Shown here one piece after another: positions 1 through 8,778 of a stretch of 64,000 nucleotides of DNA; within the stretch, counting starts at the first letter, position 1; each line of letters opens with the position of its first letter. Location: assembly GCA_017983695.1 (NCBI GenBank), contig JAGOAX010000003.1, positions 391,947-455,946 on the forward strand. Reading direction: 5' to 3'. This DNA comes from Ferruginibacter sp. (lineage in GTDB: Bacteria > Bacteroidota > Bacteroidia > Chitinophagales > Chitinophagaceae). The position numbers were made by a program, and so were the translations under genes. The notes below the pieces were generated by a model that was not told the DNA's origin, did not search any database, and saw nothing but the letters and a program-made list of their open reading frames with translations.

Positions 1-3000
1 CCTTACCATCAACACATCATTTAAGCCATCTGCATCGGGTGTAAATGCATTTGGAATATATACCTGTGAATTTTTACAAACTGAATTGATAAAGATGGTA
101 TCTGTAGCGACGCAGCCAAAAGTATTTGTAACTACAACACTATAGAATGAAGTATTTTTTATAGTTGTTTTGGGAGAAGGGCAATTGTTGCAACTTAATT
201 CAGCTGCAGGTGTCCACATCCAGCTGATGATAGGTCCGTTTTGCGTAACAGCATTTAAAGTTAATGCAGTTCCTGTTGCCAGGGTACGGTCGGCACCAAT
301 ATTTACTGTAGGTTTAGGCCCTACAACTATTGTTACATAACCTGTATCTGTAAAGCAATTGTGTCCGTCAAAACCAATAACCTGGTAGGTCCTGGTAACA
401 TTTGGCCTTGCTTTTGGTTCGGCAATATTTGCCCTGTTTAAATCAGTTGGTGGCGACCATAAGTAGCTATTTGCATTTTCAGCCCTTAGGTTTATTGATT
501 CTCCCACACACAATGTATCTCCAGGTTCTACCAGCATTTGGAATGGTTTGATAACACCTAGTAAAACTGAATCATCTGCAATACAACCAAACACATTTGT
601 ACCGGTTACTGTATATCGTATAGAATCAGTTGGATTTGCACTTGGGTTAGCACATGTAGTACAACTTAAATTAGTAGCAGGACTCCATGAATATTGTGCG
701 GCTCCAGATACCTGTAATTGCGTGGTATTGCCTAAACAAACAGTTACATCATTACTTGCTGCAACTACCGGTGTTGGATTTACGATGATTGTAAATGTTT
801 TTGCAGCACCCGGGCAATCTGTTGTTTCGGGAGTTACTGTTATTGTAGCTGTAACAGGTGCTGTAGTTTTATTTACTGCCACAAATGAATTAATGTTACC
901 AGTGCCTGATGACGGCAATCCAATTAAATTGTTATTATTGATCCATTTAAAAGTGGTACCTGTTACAGTGCCTGTAAAAGAGACTGCATTAACTGTTGCA
1001 CCATTACACAATGCCTGGTTAAGCGGTTGGGCAACTGTTGGTATTGGGTTTACAGCAATTATAAATACTTTATCTGTACCAGGGCAACCATTTGCTGTTG
1101 GGCTGACCTTAATAGTTGCTGTTAAAGATGAAGTGGAATTATTGTTTGCCGTAAATGAAGCTATATTTCCTGTACCACTTGCTGCTAGCCCAATTGCAGG
1201 AGTTGTATTTATCCAGTTATAAACCGTACCACTTACTGCTCCTGTAAAATTGATAGCCGATGTTGGATTACCACTGCATAAAGTTTGGTCTGCAGGTTGC
1301 AAAACATCGGGTGTCGGATCAATGGTAAAAGTAAATGTTCTTGCAGTACCGGGACATCCTGCCACCATTGGTGTAACGGTGATAGTTGCAGTAACAGGTG
1401 CTGCTGTATTGTTGATTGTAGTAAAAGAACCAATATTTCCGGTACCATTTGCAGGCAGGCCAATTGATGGATTGCTATTGATCCAGTTATATGAAGTATT
1501 TGGTATTGATCCGGTAAAAGCAACCGCATTTGTATTTGAGCCGTTACATAATAATTGGTTAACAGGCTGTACTACATTTGGTGTTGGATTTACTGTTATG
1601 GTAAATGATTTAGCAGGTCCGGGGCAACCCATTGCAATTGGTCTTACTGTAATTGTTGCTATAAAAACTGCTCCATTACTGATTACGGTAAATGAAGGAA
1701 TATCACCAGTACCACTTGCAGCAAGACCTATTGAAGGCGCTGTATTTGTCCAGGTATAAACTGTACCGGCAATTGAGCCTGTAAAATTTATTGGAGCCGA
1801 AGCATTACCATTACATATTTCCTGGTTAGGTACCTGCACCACATCCGGTGTTGGATTAATTGTAATCTGATGCAATGTAGTATCATAACAGCCATGTACT
1901 GTTCCTACTATCAATTGTATGGTGAATGTTCCGGGTTGGTTAAATATTGCATTGAATGTACTATTCGTTCCGGATAATCCATTTGAAGATGTCCACCGGT
2001 AATAGTTTATTGTATCCGGTGATTGAACCACACTGTTAAATGTCATTAAAACAGACTGGCATTGTGCTGTATCTCCATCAATAGCAGCAACCGGAATATG
2101 ATTTACAGTAACTACAATAGGTTTAATTATTGTATCTCTGCATCCACTTGTTCCGGTAATTATTAATTGTACATTATAGGTTCCGGAATTGGCGTAGGTA
2201 TGGTTTACATTTGTACCGCTTGCTGTTGCATTATCCCCAAAATTCCATTGGCGAGATGTAATTCCAAAATATGAATATGAAGTATCTGTAAAACTAAGTG
2301 TGGTATTGCCACAAACTGTTATTTGCGAATGTGTAAATCCGGCATTAAGCATTTCAATACGTACTGTATCTGTTGCTGCTATCGGGCTTTGACAGCCATT
2401 TACAGATTGCAATATCAGGCTGGGGATAAAAATACCCGGCGTTGTATAGGTATGATAAACAGTTTTTAATTGCGTTTGCAAAATTGTGCCATCACCAAAA
2501 TTCCAGATCAAACTATCTGCACCACTGGTAGTAGCATCAAACCTTACTGTACTGCTGGTACATGCATAAGAAGCATCAAAAGAAAAACTTCCTACAGGTT
2601 GTAAAACCGTTACCACTTTATAACCGCTGCCAATACAGCCATTGGGTAGTGTTACGTCGAATTTTACCAAATAACTTCCTGGATTTGTGTAGGTATGAGA
2701 AACCGTATCGCCGGTACCGGTGGTACCGTCACCAAAATCCCAGGAAGTTGATGTAGATGGCAGGTAAGGATTGTAAAAAGTAAATGTGTGCGGAACGCAG
2801 GTAGCTGTGGTATCCGAAATATTAAAGTTTGCTGTAAACACACCTGTTATTTTTACAGGAATAGTGTCTAAACAACCAAAATTATTAAACGGAATCATTT
2901 CCAGCCAAATGGTTGAGTTTAAAGTTGGGCCGGGATTTAATACCAGCTGCTGACCTGTTCCTAACAGTGTGGTAAATGTAGAGTCCCACCAGTTATAAGT

Positions 3001-4293
3001 TTGAAAGCCCGGAGGGCCGGTTAATGTTGTAACATGCGGAGCATCGCAATCATAATTTATTTCAACATTCTGTCCGCAGGGTTTTTCAACATCGATATAA
3101 GCATAGCCCCAATGCCCACGTCGTACACAATCTGCATTGGTAAAATCAAGAAACATGGTTCTGCCTGCATAACCTCTGAGGCTTAAAAATACAGTAGACC
3201 AGGGTTTATACATAACGCCGGTATCAACAGTTGATCTTGTAAAGCCCGGCAGGTTGGATGTAGAGACGTATTCAAAAGTGGCACAATCTACATAGGTGTT
3301 TGCGGCAGAATCAAAAACACTTACTTTAAATCTAGGCTGTGTCCAGGTAGTATGTCCCGGATCTTCAAAGACAACGGCGTAATCATATTTAATAGAAAAA
3401 TTAGAATCATTTAATGGCACATGAATGGCATATCTTACTGCTTCTGCCTGCGCTCCTATTTGTGTATTACCCAGCTTTAATGCAAAATTGCTCCCATCAG
3501 GAGGATTTACTGGAAATAAACCAAACGGATCGATTGGAGAAGGTAGAGTACGGGAGATTAATGTGTGCCTGTTATTTGTTGGTGGCGATGGCGTAACAGT
3601 AATAACATTAGTATTACCTACTGAATCTACGTTACCAAGGAAACATTGCCAGTTAAAAAAAGAGCCGTATTCAAAATCAATATTATCCGGACAAATGGAA
3701 ATATCGGTACTGCTGTTGGGAAGAAAAGGTTTTGGCTGTAAATTATTAGCAGTGGCAGCAACACTGTTGTTACTCATCACAATTTCACCCTTTGTATTTA
3801 TGGTTCCCCATTTACCATCTTTACTTATTTTGGCAATGCCGTTTTTAAAACCACTGTAAAATTTTACATCCATGGTTTTAATTAAATCGCCATTGGTATT
3901 TAACAAACACCATTTGTTGTTTACAAATGCTGCTGTAACATTTTCGTTAAAGTCAAAAACTATTTGGTATCCAATCGGAATAATTACTTTGCCGGCTTCA
4001 TTAATAAAACCCCATTTATTATTCTTACTTACCGCTGCAAGATGGTTACTGAAATTTCTGGCTCCATCAAATTCGAATGGTGCAATAAGTTTGGTTGATT
4101 TGTTAATGAAGGAAAACTTATTGTTTTGCAATACCCTGGCAAAACCATTTACAAAAGCTTCCTGTTCATCCCACTTAAATTGTTTAGCAGGAACGAGATT
4201 GTTTTTTGAACCAGTTATTTGTACAGAGGTTAATTGCTGTGCGGTAGTGGTTAAAGAAAACAGTAAAATAAAAAAAAGTAAATACTTACTCAT
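1..4293 (-). CDS. Giant secreted WG-repeat / PKD-repeat protein with T9SS-type C-terminus (3' end outside window)
   Basis: An open frame of 1,431 codons runs from ATG at 4293 to the window edge without a stop. Residues 1-18 form a signal peptide (hydrophobic run, then TTTAQ). Residues about 45-175 hold four WG (KWG) repeats such as NNKWGFIN and DGKWGTIN. Residues about 205-410 look like a MAM/galactose-binding-type domain. PKD domains with WDFGDG or WNFGDG cores follow at about 490-725. Residues about 816-1175 contain four tandem units of about 90 residues, each ending near VNPTP. The last visible residues, PNAFTPDADGLNDV, open the gliding-motility-associated C-terminal domain (CHU_C type), so roughly 70 residues are missing. 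By family knowledge this is a T9SS-exported cell-surface or adhesion protein. The ligand cannot be inferred. Confidence 0.9.
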   Translation of the reverse strand, partial: MSKYLLFFILLFSLTTTAQQLTSVQITGSKNNLVPAKQFKWDEQEAFVNGFARVLQNNKFSFINKSTKLIAPFEFDGARNFSNHLAAVSKNNKWGFINEAGKVIIPIGYQIVFDFNENVTAAFVNNKWCLLNTNGDLIKTMDVKFYSGFKNGIAKISKDGKWGTINTKGEIVMSNNSVAATANNLQPKPFLPNSSTDISICPDNIDFEYGSFFNWQCFLGNVDSVGNTNVITVTPSPPTNNRHTLISRTLPSPIDPFGLFPVNPPDGSNFALKLGNTQIGAQAEAVRYAIHVPLNDSNFSIKYDYAVVFEDPGHTTWTQPRFKVSVFDSAANTYVDCATFEYVSTSNLPGFTRSTVDTGVMYKPWSTVFLSLRGYAGRTMFLDFTNADCVRRGHWGYAYIDVEKPCGQNVEINYDCDAPHVTTLTGPPGFQTYNWWDSTFTTLLGTGQQLVLNPGPTLNSTIWLEMIPFNNFGCLDTIPVKITGVFTANFNISDTTATCVPHTFTFYNPYLPSTSTSWDFGDGTTGTGDTVSHTYTNPGSYLVKFDVTLPNGCIGSGYKVVTVLQPVGSFSFDASYACTSSTVRFDATTSGADSLIWNFGDGTILQTQLKTVYHTYTTPGIFIPSLILQSVNGCQSPIAATDTVRIEMLNAGFTHSQITVCGNTTLSFTDTSYSYFGITSRQWNFGDNATASGTNVNHTYANSGTYNVQLIITGTSGCRDTIIKPIVVTVNHIPVAAIDGDTAQCQSVLMTFNSVVQSPDTINYYRWTSSNGLSGTNSTFNAIFNQPGTFTIQLIVGTVHGCYDTTLHQITINPTPDVVQVPNQEICNGNASAPINFTGSIAGTVYTWTNTAPSIGLAASGTGDIPSFTVISNGAVFIATITVRPIAMGCPGPAKSFTITVNPTPNVVQPVNQLLCNGSNTNAVAFTGSIPNTSYNWINSNPSIGLPANGTGNIGSFTTINNTAAPVTATITVTPMVAGCPGTARTFTFTIDPTPDVLQPADQTLCSGNPTSAINFTGAVSGTVYNWINTTPAIGLAASGTGNIASFTANNNSTSSLTATIKVSPTANGCPGTDKVFIIAVNPIPTVAQPLNQALCNGATVNAVSFTGTVTGTTFKWINNNNLIGLPSSGTGNINSFVAVNKTTAPVTATITVTPETTDCPGAAKTFTIIVNPTPVVAASNDVTVCLGNTTQLQVSGAAQYSWSPATNLSCTTCANPSANPTDSIRYTVTGTNVFGCIADDSVLLGVIKPFQMLVEPGDTLCVGESINLRAENANSYLWSPPTDLNRANIAEPKARPNVTRTYQVIGFDGHNCFTDTGYVTIVVGPKPTVNIGADRTLATGTALTLNAVTQNGPIISWMWTPAAELSCNNCPSPKTTIKNTSFYSVVVTNTFGCVATDTIFINSVCKNSQVYIPNAFTPDADGLNDVLMVR
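770..1854 (-). repeat. Four tandem ~270-bp units coding for PKD-like domains
   Basis: The motif ggtgttgg and close variants recur at 770, 1040, 1310, 1580 and 1847, giving spacings of 270, 270, 270 and 267 bp, all multiples of three. Each unit encodes about 90 residues that run from PTPxVxQPxNQxLCNG to a CPGxAKxFTxxVNP end. The units are diverged in sequence, so the expansion is not very recent. They sit inside the giant surface protein. Confidence 0.85.
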
Positions 4294-4521
4294 AGGCAAC
4301 GGATTCGAATTAATAATTCATTAAAGTTTTGCCTGGTTTATGTTCATATGGTAAGCTGTAAACGGGGGAAGTGTAGTTTTATTACGCCATAGGTAAACAA
4401 TTTATACTCAAATAGTAATAAAGGGTACTTGTTCGCTTGGGGGTAGTAAAATTACCATTGCTGTACTCATGAAAGAATACGAAGCAAGATTTCAGTAGCA
4501 GGGTTTTATATATCGCAGCAA

Positions 4522-7038
4522 TTATCCAAATAATTCAGGTTGGCCATCATCCTTGTGTTCTTTTTTCTCCCATTCCATTTCCACAGATTTGGAATACTCA
4601 GTAAGCTTTGCTCCAACAGCTTTCCAGCCCATTACTTCCACTAATTTCACCACTTTAAATTTTGCTTTCCGTATCATCTGGCCACGACCGCTCTGTACCA
4701 TCAAAATGGGTTCATTCTCTGTACTCACCATTTCTAGCCGGTTATCTTTTCCTTCTTTTATAAAGAAGAATTTATTGTGTAAAGTAGTGGTCTCTATTTT
4801 AAAACGTTTGATATTATACTGCAATTTTTCATGGTCTAAATAAACAGCCGTAATGATTTTTTCGGGATTAAATTTTTCGATCAACAAGATTTTTTCCGGA
4901 TCAAAACGCTGGGTCAATTCCTGGTCGGTAATTTCATAATTACCATCGTTATAAATTGTCAGCAAGCGGTCTTCTGCATCAAACTTACCAAGATACTCCC
5001 CTTTCTCCTCAGTATTCAGTCTTCCAAATTTATTATCGAACCACAGTCTCTTAGCATCCAATGTTGATTTACCGGCTTCTTTAAACTTTACTGATTTAAC
5101 AGGATACTTGGTTACAGTATTTCCAATACTGCTACGGCCTTTTATTTCTTGTTCCTCAAAATAAAAATCAAATTCTTTAATCCTTGCGCTGCAATTAGGG
5201 CTTAAAATAATTTTTACCATTTCTGCTTCGCCATTGGCATTGGCGGTAAAATAATGTACCCGGCTTTTTTCGGCACCCTTGGTTAAATCATACTCTTTAT
5301 CCCTGGTTACTCCCGAAACATTAAAGCGTTTGGCAAAACTCACACCGGTTTTTCCATCTACATAAATCATGTTGTAAGTAGTACGTTCGTCATTTTTTTG
5401 AAACACGGCAACATGTAAAATGTCTTTTCCAATAAATGTTTTGTCCGATACTTTTACCACTTTCATAATACCGGCCTTGGTAAATGCTATAATATCATCG
5501 AGGTCACTTACTTCTGCTACCAGCTCATCTTTCTTTAAACCAGAGCCAATAAAACCATCTACACGGTTTACATACAATTTGGTATTTGCAATGGCCACAT
5601 GCTTAACCTGTATGGTGTCAAATTCCCTGATCTCTGTTTTACGCTCTCTGCCTTTGCCATATTTTTTCAATAGGTTTTCGTAATAGGCTACCGCATAATC
5701 TGTAAGATTAGCAATATCATGTTTTACCTGTTTAATATCTGCTTCCAGGCCTTTTATCTGTTCATTCAGTTCGTCAATGTCAAGCCTGTAAATACGCCTT
5801 ACGGGTTTTTCGGTAAGCTTAACAATATCTTCCCTGGTAATATCTCTTTTCAGTTGTTTTTTAAAAGGATCAAAAGCTTTATCAATTGCTGCCAGCACTT
5901 TATCCCATGTCTCATGTTTCTTTTCTAATTCTTTATAAATCTTTTCTTCAAAAAATATTTTTTCCAGCGAGGTGTAGTGCCATTTTTCCTGTAGCTCTGC
6001 CAGTTTTATCTGCAGTTCTTTCAGCAATAAATCTTTAGTATTATCAGTTGCAATCTGCAACAATTCTTTTACACCTAAAAACTGGGGCTTATCTTTTACA
6101 ATTACACAGCAGTTTGGTGAGATGCTAACTTCGCAATCGGTAAAAGCATATAAAGCATCAATAGTAATATCAGGTGAAATACCGGGCGCAAGTTCAATAA
6201 TAATTTCTACTGCAGCAGCAGTATGATCGGTTACTTTTTTGATTTTAATTTTTCCTGCATCATTGGCTTTTACAATGCTTTCCATCAACTGTGTGGTTGT
6301 AACACCAAAGGGAACACTTTTAATTACCAAAGTTTTTTTATCCTGTTCTTCAATAATGGCCCTTACCCTTACTTTGCCCCCACGTTTGCCATCGGTATAA
6401 TTAGCTGCATCCATAATACCACCGGTTTGAAAGTCCGGCAGTATTTCAAATTTTTTACCCCTTAAATATTTTATAGAAGCTTCAATTAATTCGCAAAAGT
6501 TATGTGGTAAAATTTTTGTTGCCAGGCCTACAGCAATACCTTCGGCACCTTGCGCCAGCAACAAGGGAAATTTCATGGGCAATGTTACCGGTTCATTTTT
6601 TCTACCATCGTAGCTTAATGCCCACTCAGTTGTTTTGGCGTTAAAAGCTACTTCCAAAGCAAACTTGCTTAACCTTGCTTCAATATAACGAGGTGCCGCA
6701 GCCTCATCCCCCGTTCTTACATCGCCCCAGTTTCCCTGCGTTTCGATGAGTAAATCTTTTTGTCCCAGGTTTACTAATGCATCGCCAATACTGGCATCGC
6801 CATGTGGATGGTACTGCATACTTTGCCCGATGATATTGGCCACTTTATTAAAACGGCCATCATCCATTTCCTTCATTGAATGCAGGATACGGCGCTGTAC
6901 CGGTTTTAATCCGTCTTCAATTGCAGGCACTGCCCTTTCTAATATTACATAGCTGGCATAATCTAAAAACCAACTTTTATATTGGCCGCCAATGCCACTG
7001 TCGGTGTGTATGTAATCTTCTTTGTTTGCTTTAGCCAT
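4522..7038 (-). CDS. parC: DNA topoisomerase IV subunit A (type IIA topoisomerase, ParC/GyrA family)
   Basis: This is the DNA breakage-reunion subunit that, with ParE, decatenates and relaxes DNA. The N-terminal winged-helix/tower region is well conserved: GLKPVQRRILHSM, then YHPHGDASIGDALVNLGQ, and the catalytic tyrosine in AAPRYIEARLS (about residue 118). The C-terminal third is a divergent pinwheel-like region with a Glu/Lys-rich tail. The start is ATG at 7038 (MAKANKED); a TTG three codons upstream is less likely. The product is about 838 aa, typical of Bacteroidota subunit A proteins of this class. It lies downstream of parE in the same direction, separated by a methyltransferase, a DUF1835 gene and an inverted-end repeat. 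Whether it acts mainly as topoisomerase IV or could be called gyrase-like cannot be settled by motif; pairing with the short ParE favours topoisomerase IV. Confidence 0.92.
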   Translation of the reverse strand: MAKANKEDYIHTDSGIGGQYKSWFLDYASYVILERAVPAIEDGLKPVQRRILHSMKEMDDGRFNKVANIIGQSMQYHPHGDASIGDALVNLGQKDLLIETQGNWGDVRTGDEAAAPRYIEARLSKFALEVAFNAKTTEWALSYDGRKNEPVTLPMKFPLLLAQGAEGIAVGLATKILPHNFCELIEASIKYLRGKKFEILPDFQTGGIMDAANYTDGKRGGKVRVRAIIEEQDKKTLVIKSVPFGVTTTQLMESIVKANDAGKIKIKKVTDHTAAAVEIIIELAPGISPDITIDALYAFTDCEVSISPNCCVIVKDKPQFLGVKELLQIATDNTKDLLLKELQIKLAELQEKWHYTSLEKIFFEEKIYKELEKKHETWDKVLAAIDKAFDPFKKQLKRDITREDIVKLTEKPVRRIYRLDIDELNEQIKGLEADIKQVKHDIANLTDYAVAYYENLLKKYGKGRERKTEIREFDTIQVKHVAIANTKLYVNRVDGFIGSGLKKDELVAEVSDLDDIIAFTKAGIMKVVKVSDKTFIGKDILHVAVFQKNDERTTYNMIYVDGKTGVSFAKRFNVSGVTRDKEYDLTKGAEKSRVHYFTANANGEAEMVKIILSPNCSARIKEFDFYFEEQEIKGRSSIGNTVTKYPVKSVKFKEAGKSTLDAKRLWFDNKFGRLNTEEKGEYLGKFDAEDRLLTIYNDGNYEITDQELTQRFDPEKILLIEKFNPEKIITAVYLDHEKLQYNIKRFKIETTTLHNKFFFIKEGKDNRLEMVSTENEPILMVQSGRGQMIRKAKFKVVKLVEVMGWKAVGAKLTEYSKSVEMEWEKKEHKDDGQPELFG

Positions 7039-7041
7039 ATA

Positions 7042-7168
7042 CCCCAAACCCCTAAAGGGGCTTTCTTTTGTTAGATAATTAATTTTGTTTAGCCTCCTAA
7101 AACTTGAGAAGATAAAAGTCCAATTTTACTCTTGGCAAGTTCCCCCTTTAGGGGGCGGAGGGGGTTTT
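7042..7168. repeat. Inverted-end small repeat element (MITE-like) between DUF1835 gene and parC
   Basis: The left end reads CCCCAAACCCCTAAAGGGGC. The right end, on the opposite strand, has the same design: CCCCCTTTAGGGGGC followed by a G-rich GGAGGGGG tract. The two G/C-rich ends face each other across about 75 bp of A/T-rich DNA, in a genome where such C-runs are otherwise rare. The right end supplies the last codons and the stop of the upstream DUF1835 gene, and the left end abuts the parC start codon. This resembles the non-autonomous C/G-run repeats scattered through many Bacteroidota genomes. No target-site duplication was identified. Confidence 0.6.
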
Positions 7169-7963
7169 TATTTCAAAATCTTTCATATTCGCCACCTTAC
7201 CCTGCACATCAAACATTTCCTGTGCAATCATTACCTTTAAACGCCACAATAAATAGGCATCCCCTGTGGTATGTTTTGCTTTACTTAAAAACTGATGAAT
7301 AATTTTTGATGCTTTTTGCCAGTCAGGTGTTACCATCTTTTTTAATTCGCCATCATAAAAATCATAATCAGCCTGTGTTAATTTTTTGCCGCCTTCCAAT
7401 AAACGAATACCTTTATTTTCGCTGCAGATTTTTGACCACTCATCCGGATCTACTTCAAATTCGCTCAGTGTAATTTCCCTGGCCAGTTTTTTTGCTTTTA
7501 AAAATTCTTTTGCCGGTATTTCACTGATCCAGTTAGGATAAAAAATATTTCCTTTTTCATTGATGAAAGGCAGGTTATTTAAATACAAAATAAAAACCCT
7601 TCCCTGAAATTCCTGCATATACTTCAGCAACCAGTAGTAACCGCTTACATCATGTTTATTTTGAGCAGCCCAAATCCAAATGATCTCTTCTTCGTTCCGC
7701 CGCATGGTGCCTGTTAATTCAGCAGCAGTTTTATAATCATCTACTTCGCCGTCTGTTACTTTACTTTCATAATCGCCGCCAGCAAGCACCTGCTGCCACC
7801 ATTGTTTTCGTTCTTCAATACCCTCGCCAACATAAATATTATTTAAAGGGCCGACAGCATAGTCATCTTTTACCTGTACAATTTCTCCCTGCAAACTTTC
7901 ATCCAGTTCAATTGCCTGCTGCAACACTTTTACGTCCGGCTCATTAAAAACTATATGTATCAT
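7148..7963 (-). CDS. DUF1835 (with DUF3658-like C-terminus) domain protein
   Basis: The start MIHIVFNE followed by a DYAVGPLN motif is the DUF1835 signature. The C-terminal part (TTGDAYLLWRLKVMI) matches the DUF3658 region that usually follows it. The product is 271 aa and soluble with no signal peptide. The function of the family is unknown. It begins 24 bp after the methyltransferase stop, so it is probably co-transcribed with parE and the methyltransferase. Its last residues (KTPSAP) and stop codon are encoded by the C/G-run repeat element, so the native C-terminus has probably been replaced or trimmed. Confidence 0.85.
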   Translation of the reverse strand: MIHIVFNEPDVKVLQQAIELDESLQGEIVQVKDDYAVGPLNNIYVGEGIEERKQWWQQVLAGGDYESKVTDGEVDDYKTAAELTGTMRRNEEEIIWIWAAQNKHDVSGYYWLLKYMQEFQGRVFILYLNNLPFINEKGNIFYPNWISEIPAKEFLKAKKLAREITLSEFEVDPDEWSKICSENKGIRLLEGGKKLTQADYDFYDGELKKMVTPDWQKASKIIHQFLSKAKHTTGDAYLLWRLKVMIAQEMFDVQGKVANMKDFEIKTPSAP

Positions 7964-7987
7964 TCTTAATTTTCTTTTTTGATAATG

Positions 7988-8773
7988 TTATTGAGGTGTA
8001 ATTAAATAATAAACGCAAGTGGTGAAATAATTACGGATGTATCTTATCTTACTTATTACGCCAATTTGTTTTCTCGGTTTCCAGCCGAATTTATATTCGT
8101 AAATAGGATTAATTAAATAATGGGTTTTGTTTACGGTTTTGTAGCCCGTTTCTTTTACAATACGTTCAAATTTTTCTATTGATATCCTTGTTTCTTTTAT
8201 TTCGGCAAACTCTGCCACATTTTCTTTACCCAGCTTTAAAATGCCTTCGTATAAACCAAATGGCAACAAATGAAAGTACGGTAACTTGCTTAACAGGCGG
8301 CCACGCATTACCTGCTGATGTCCACCAAAGGGCATTTGCCAGGGTGGAAATCCAAAAAATATTACCCCGGCTTCATTCAAAAAACTTTTCATCCAGGCAA
8401 TCAGTTTTGGCTGGTCGTGAATGTGTTCAATAACATCTTTTAAAATAATGATATCGAATTTGCCATTCAGTTCGGCCTGCACATCTACCTTATAAATATC
8501 TTTCGATACAAATGAAATTTTTCCTGCCGCCATTTCTTCCTGCATCCATTCCCTGGCATTCACTAACCGGCCTTCTTCCAGCTCTACCCCCACTCCAATG
8601 CAGCCTTTTTCTGTAAAAGCTTTTAATACCCCGGCTTCGCCACAACCAATTTCTAAAATTCTTGCTCCGGGTATTACAGGTTTATACTGCTCGATAAACG
8701 GAATTACATATTTACGGGTATTTTCTACCTGTATATCAAAATATCTTTTTCTATCCCCGTGAAATTCAAACAT
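7988..8773 (-). CDS. Class I SAM-dependent methyltransferase
   Basis: Motif I is clear as ARILEIGCGEAG (about residues 37-48). An acidic residue closes strand 2 (VGVELEE), and FDIIILKDVIEHI supplies the motif IV/post-motif region, as in the Methyltransf_11/23 group. The product is 261 aa, cytosolic, with a basic C-terminal third. The start lies 5 bp downstream of the parE stop, which suggests a shared transcript and possibly translational coupling. The substrate is unknown; a small molecule, lipid or glycan are all possible. The gene context with topoisomerase IV gives no obvious substrate. Confidence 0.85.
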   Translation of the reverse strand: MFEFHGDRKRYFDIQVENTRKYVIPFIEQYKPVIPGARILEIGCGEAGVLKAFTEKGCIGVGVELEEGRLVNAREWMQEEMAAGKISFVSKDIYKVDVQAELNGKFDIIILKDVIEHIHDQPKLIAWMKSFLNEAGVIFFGFPPWQMPFGGHQQVMRGRLLSKLPYFHLLPFGLYEGILKLGKENVAEFAEIKETRISIEKFERIVKETGYKTVNKTHYLINPIYEYKFGWKPRKQIGVISKIRYIRNYFTTCVYYLITPQ

Positions 8774-8778
8774 TCCCT

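Noticed and set aside
548..4324. Several plus-strand ORFs of 60-224 codons over the first 4.3 kb
   Set aside because: They are shadows of the minus-strand giant gene, which is open from 4293 to the window edge and has recognisable domains throughout.
4294..4521. A 228-bp gap after parC as a possible small RNA or missed gene
   Set aside because: No convincing ORF, hairpin with T-run or conserved promoter was found; it probably only holds the leader of the giant gene.
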